The notes beneath the pieces are model-generated. The model did no database searches and was not told the origin of the DNA. It worked only from the letters and a program-made list of their open reading frames with translations. Below, in pieces: positions 59,647 through 64,000 of a DNA stretch of 64,000 nucleotides. Source of the stretch: Hybos culiciformis (lineage: Eukaryota; Arthropoda; Insecta; Diptera; Hybotidae); NCBI GenBank assembly GCA_964007475.1, contig OZ023275.1, forward strand, positions 36,141,381 to 36,205,380, in the 5' to 3' direction. Numbering within the stretch: the stretch's first letter is position 1; each line of letters starts with the position of its first letter. Position numbers and translations under genes: made by a program.

Positions 59647-62103
59647 TTTTTTTATTTTCTTTGATAATATCATTTATATTTTATATATTTGTTAGCCCTG
59701 CAAAGCAAAGATTTGTTCATTTCCAAATTCAAATGTTAAACTCATTGAAAAAAGAATAACATAATTATATTAGAATGAGAATTAAATGAAAAAAAATAAC
59801 CATGAAAAAATAAACATGAAACTTTTTCTTCAGTATTTACCGCAAAAAAAAAAAAAATTCTAAACTTATGTAAAAATATTAAAAATTTAATTACTGACAA
59901 AAAAATTTGTAATTTGCATGTTAGACAATTGTTTAGATTTTACGTGAAAAAAAATAAACGTTAGGGAAAAAATTCCTAATATTTTTTTTTTCTTTTTTCT
60001 TCAATGTTCATCTACAGAACACTTTAAAAAGTATTTACGTATAAGTGGAAAAACCATAATCAACTCAACAGTTTTCTTGATTTTTTATTATCCTATTTTG
60101 GGTTATACACATTTTCACAAAATGTTTCAATATTATAAATCCTTTTTAAAGTTCAGTCAACATTATAAAACACGCATAAGTAATTTATTTTTCTTAAAGA
60201 ACCACACATACGGATGGTATAGAAGTAGATTTTATACATAAAAGGGGAAATCAGGTTGAACAAAAAAAAAAACAGCAAATGAAAATAAACATAATAATGA
60301 GCAGTGAAATAGTTGTGGAAAACTAGGTATTAATTTATTAGAGACATATCATTTTTACATAATGAAAAAAAATTAAAATATATACCTCTGTTATTCTACA
60401 TTACATATCTATGCGTTTGATGTTTCAATAATTATATATTGAACAATTTAATTTTAAAGAAATTTTTAGATAGATTGAAATTAAAAGCTTTTACAGAACT
60501 TATTGAATCCAATCTATTATAAATTATACTATAGGTGTGCAAGAATGAAAAATGATTAGCTTTGGGTAAAAGGAACTTATATCAGTATTTTAGTTTAAGT
60601 ATTTAGAGGAAAAAATTCGATTTTTTTTGTTTATCTAAGTTTGGGGTAAATTACTCATAATAAGCTTGTTTTTCATCATTAATGAAAAAACGAATTATGT
60701 ACATTAAATATATATAATGTATGAAACTTAAAAAATATGATACGACCCTGGTTATCTGACCAAAGTATTTTAAAATAAAAATAAAATCGAAATGTTGAAA
60801 ACCGGCCTCATACTTAATTTTTATGAGATACTGCGTTCTATATTTTTTCTCGCATAAAATAGCATTAAAATATTTGTGTATTTTATGTTTGTATTAATTG
60901 AATATTTTTTTTGAAAAATTTCACAAATTTCGGAGAAAATTCCACGTATTAAGGATTAATTAAGTCAAGAAAATATAAATTTTTTGTTTTCCTAGTAAAC
61001 CCTAATGAAAAATTAACTTTATTTGAATACTTGAGAAGGAAATGTTTACTCGAATAGCTAACTACTTTTCTTCTAAAAGCCAATAAAATTAATGAAAAAT
61101 AAATTTAATTTAAATTTTTGGCAAAAATATATACAGTCACTATACATAGATGTGGAGATATATATGTACATTGTACATACATATTGCGAATACATTTTCT
61201 AAAAATTATATTATTTTCAATAGAAAATTTTTGAATAAACTAAAACTATAGACAAGTAGTGGTTTTTGAGTTTTTTTTTCCCCCACAAGTGGATATGAAT
61301 GTCAAATAGAAAATTTTCCTTTAACTGTTTAAGAAAAATAAAAATAAACAATTTTTTTTTTTTGCTAGAAAATATATCTTTTTTTTTTTTTAAGAAATTA
61401 AACTTAAGAACTGTTTTATTTATTTTCTGTATTTTTTATTTTTTTTTTATTTTTTTTTTCTGTAACAAAGTTTTCTTCATTTGAATATTTTTCATGCTGT
61501 ATTGCAAAAAAGGATATATTCGTTGTGTATTTTGAGTCTTTTTTATTTATGAAAGTTGGAAAAAAAAAAAAAACAAATTCTATTGAAAAAAACTTTGTCT
61601 TAAAAAGGATTTTCCTTTTGACTTAAATTTGAATAAAAATTAAAATATGAAAATTTTCTTCCACATCATAGAAGTGAAAAGTACTTCGATTCAAAAAGAG
61701 AGAAAATAATAATAATAATAATAATATTGTTTGTGTTTTTGTTAAAGAAATTTTTTTTTTGAAAGTAAAATAAAATTATTTTATTTTTCTTTTTTAAGCT
61801 GAGGGTTAATATACATTGTATTTTGTATTATAAATATATTGTAGCTAAAAGTCGTTTGCAGTCTTTCGAACCTGATTAATATTTCAATAAAAAAATGAGA
61901 GAAAATATGTTTTTGTTCAGATGATATCTACGTATACAAAATTTGATCACAGAATTTGTTTTTTTTTATAATATGGATAATGAAAAAATAAGATAATATT
62001 ACATATGACACATTCAACATTTCGACTTAAGATACTTTACTTTTAAGAAAACTTAATCACAACAAGGAGCTTAAAAGATTTTGTATAGGTTTCTTCAATA
62101 CTA
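59647..62103. other. Intergenic, no gene seen
   Basis: AT-rich with long A and T tracts. A plus frame at 61299-61484 is Phe-rich low-complexity sequence and not supported. Confidence 0.55.
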
Positions 62104-62337
62104 TTATACCAATATCACCCTTCGGGGTCTAACCATGTTTAAAATGTTCCCCTCATCAACATTATAAATTTCATCGTTATCCATTAAAAGTTTTTAAAAA
62201 ATGTAAAATAGATAGGAAAATTATTAACACCCTTGAGAGCCTCTAACTCCTTAACCGGAAATGGTAAATCCTCATCCTTTAGTCGAGATGAAAGTGAACG
62301 AGATTGCGAATATTTTGCCGCAATCAGTTCATAAGCT
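62104..62337 (-). pseudogene. Relic of a pogo/Tigger-type transposase
   Basis: GC is higher than in the flanks. On minus, one frame (about 62337-62186) reads YELIAAKYSQSRSL ... ELEALKGVNNFPIYFTFFKNF and then a stop. After a one-base frame change, a second frame (62184-62104) gives MDNDEIYNVDEGNILNMV followed by RPRRVI. The IYNVDE-G-N ... V.(R/K)P..V(I/V) arrangement resembles the region around the first catalytic Asp of pogo/Tigger DDE transposases (I-(Y/F/W)-N-(V/L)-D-E-T-G ... P.KV). It is frameshifted and without flanking domains, so it is dead. Confidence 0.4.
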
Positions 62338-63520
62338 TTTTAGTGACGGACGGAGACCTAATGAAAGTTTGTTAAGTTCGCTTTTTGGTTTTGGATAACA
62401 ACGATCTGAAAACTTAAATTTATATTTTTTTAACTTTCGAATAAGGTTTTAAATTTTAAAACATTGAAAAATCATTTTAATTTTTAATGCCCCAAATAAT
62501 GAACTAAGTATAGTTCTAATAGAGAATCTGAAATTTAAATATAGCTGCTGGGAAAATTAATTTCAATTAAGATTTTAAAATTAAAATTTCCTGACATAAA
62601 AATGCTATGTCCATTTTTACAGAACAAACATTCTGAATTTAAATTTAAATATAAAAAACTTTAAATTTTTGTAAAAAAAAAAATACAATTTATTATTATA
62701 TACTTTTCTATATATTTTTTTTAAGCTTTTCTATAAATAATTGCAACATTAAATAAAATTATTTTCAAATGTGCAAATAGAATTTTTTATTTTTGTTTTT
62801 TTTTTTTGTTTTTTTATTTTATAAAAATATTTATTTACAATCATACTTCTACATTATTATTTGAATAAAAATTCAATAATTTTATATAAATATCTCTAGA
62901 GAAAATTTCATTGATTAAAAGCAATATTGCTCTTTTTGATTATTTCAGAATTTGATTATACTTTATAATTTATATGTATAAAATTAAACGAATATATATG
63001 TATATGTGAATATAGAACTGGCCATCACATAAAGGTGATCAAAAAATATATAACTAATGTGTACATAATTATATATAGGATATGTTATGCAAATATCCCT
63101 ATGTAAATCATAAAATTGAATAACAACTTTTTTATTTATTTATTTAGGTACATTTTTTTGTTTTTAATTTTATTATTATTGTCATTATCAGTTTTCATGC
63201 CGAACGTGCATAGTTTTTTTTATAATGAATTTTATCTAATCCTTATGACTCTGATTTCAACACAGAACGATAAATAAGTTTGACATTGATTAGAAAAATG
63301 AGAAAAGCTTATTAAAAGACCTACTATATGAATTTTTTTAAAAATTAATAAAAATTATATAAATTTTTTTTCTTTAAACTCAAAAAAAATTAAATACAAT
63401 TTTACTGAAATCAAATTAATTTTAGATTAAATTATTCTTATCATGGAATTTATTTTCAACAAATCATAAATGTGTGGACATCAAAATTTATAAAACAACG
63501 AACAAAAGTATACATTTAAT
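62338..63520. other. Upstream region of the UBC9-like gene, no other gene seen
   Basis: AT-rich. TATAAAA occurs about 30 bases before the start codon at 63521, which is too close to be an obvious core promoter; no other signal is clear. Confidence 0.45.
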
Positions 63521-64000
63521 ATGATAATAAGAAAAAAGAAGAAAGTGAAAAATGAGCGAAAAAATCAGTATAAAAATCAGCTTAAAAATGCAATATCTCG
63601 GCTTTGTGAAGAAGAAGAAATTTGGAATCGCAATCATCCGTTGGGATTTAGTGCTAGCCCAACTAATAAAAAAGATGGCAAAAGAAATTTATTAGCTTGG
63701 GATTGCATTATTCCTGGGAAAAATAGAACTATATGGGCAGGTGGATTATATAAATTAAGAATGATTTTTAACACAGAATATCCGACAATACCACCTAAAT
63801 GTAAATTTAAACCACCATTATTTCATCCAAATGTTCATCCGTCTGGAACTGTTTATTTACCATTATTGGATGTTAAAGAAGATTGGCATCCTGGTATTCG
63901 ATTTAAAGAAATTTTATTAGATATTCAGAAATTATTGAATAAGCCAATTCTTCAAAATCCAGTTCAATTTAAAGCATTTGAAACTTATTTACAAAATTAT
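63521..64000 (+). CDS. UBC9-like E2 fold protein lacking the catalytic cysteine (3' end outside the window)
   Basis: One open frame of 160 codons from ATG 63521 to the window edge, with no intron. After a Lys-rich extension of about 20 residues it follows the SUMO-conjugating enzyme UBC9 without gaps as far as I can align it from memory: AISRL, W..NHP.GF.A.P, WDC.IPGK, GGLYKLRM.F, YP..PPKCKF.PPLFHPN, PSGTV, DW.P.I, ILL.IQ.LLN.P. However, the residue at the active-site cysteine is Tyr112 (GTVYLP in place of the family's GTVCL). The catalytic Asp (human 127) is Asn146 and the catalytic Tyr (human 87) is His106; only the HPN Asn104 is kept. The backside SUMO-contact basics (human Arg13, Lys14 and Arg17) are Glu32, Glu33 and Asn36. 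The protein therefore cannot form a SUMO thioester. It is probably a retroposed, open pseudo-enzyme copy that could act as a scaffold or regulator. Confidence 0.88.
   Translation, partial: MIIRKKKKVKNERKNQYKNQLKNAISRLCEEEEIWNRNHPLGFSASPTNKKDGKRNLLAWDCIIPGKNRTIWAGGLYKLRMIFNTEYPTIPPKCKFKPPLFHPNVHPSGTVYLPLLDVKEDWHPGIRFKEILLDIQKLLNKPILQNPVQFKAFETYLQNY

Noticed and set aside
59514..59759. 81-codon plus-strand frame containing VGIEPTT
   Set aside because: This peptide pattern arises from tRNA-derived SINE sequence read through the T-arm; it is not a gene.

Overview
This window looks like eukaryotic nuclear DNA from an arthropod, most likely an insect. It is very AT-rich, and its genes are split by short GT-AG introns. 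It carries insect-type secreted families (defensin-like peptides, a TsetseEP-like protein, a DCVKxxxCK-type secreted protein), and between genes it holds LTR, SINE, foldback and hairpin repeats. A 200-base N gap shows it is a draft assembly. Gene models below were built by hand from reading frames, splice sites and family resemblance; no alignment was run.

Layout. 0-7 kb: the first coding exon of a probable homeodomain gene (minus), then a 1.4 kb sequence present on both sides of the N gap, probably an assembly duplication. 8.4-9.8 kb (plus) and 24.1-25.2 kb (minus): two SAMD15-like SAM-domain genes facing each other across about 14 kb of gene-poor DNA, which holds a hairpin-rich island, a 32-bp tandem array and an LTR fragment with its primer-binding site. 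26.5-30.2 kb: three defensin-like genes sharing one architecture (76-nt signal exon, phase-1 intron); the first encodes two CS-alpha-beta domains and has kB and GATA sites upstream. 31.4-32.7 kb: a secreted protein of an insect-specific type.

34.6-35.5 kb: mitochondrial ribosomal protein mL63. 36.0-45.3 kb: an AIFM3-like Rieske/FAD oxidoreductase on minus; its 7.3 kb second visible intron contains four other genes, namely two tandem CNDP2-type dipeptidases (plus) and two small single-pass membrane proteins of one unrecognised family (one per strand). 45.7-46.75 kb: a foldback/MULE-like element with a perfect 9-bp target duplication and a 102-bp palindrome. 47.1-48.0 kb: a secreted protein of unknown family. 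51.0-52.9 kb: a nucleoside diphosphate kinase with a possible N-acylation signal. 58.1-59.2 kb: a TsetseEP-like secreted protein. 59.5 kb: a tRNA-derived SINE. 62.1-62.3 kb: a probable pogo/Tigger transposase relic. 63.5 kb to the end: an intronless UBC9-like protein that has lost the catalytic cysteine and other active-site residues.

There is no operon logic. The functional groupings are tandem families: immune peptides, dipeptidases, SAM proteins and the membrane-protein pair. The strongest candidates for something undescribed are the catalytically dead UBC9 paralogue, the two-domain defensin cluster, the unrecognised membrane-protein pair nested in the AIFM3 intron, and the hairpin-rich island at 20.45-20.87 kb.
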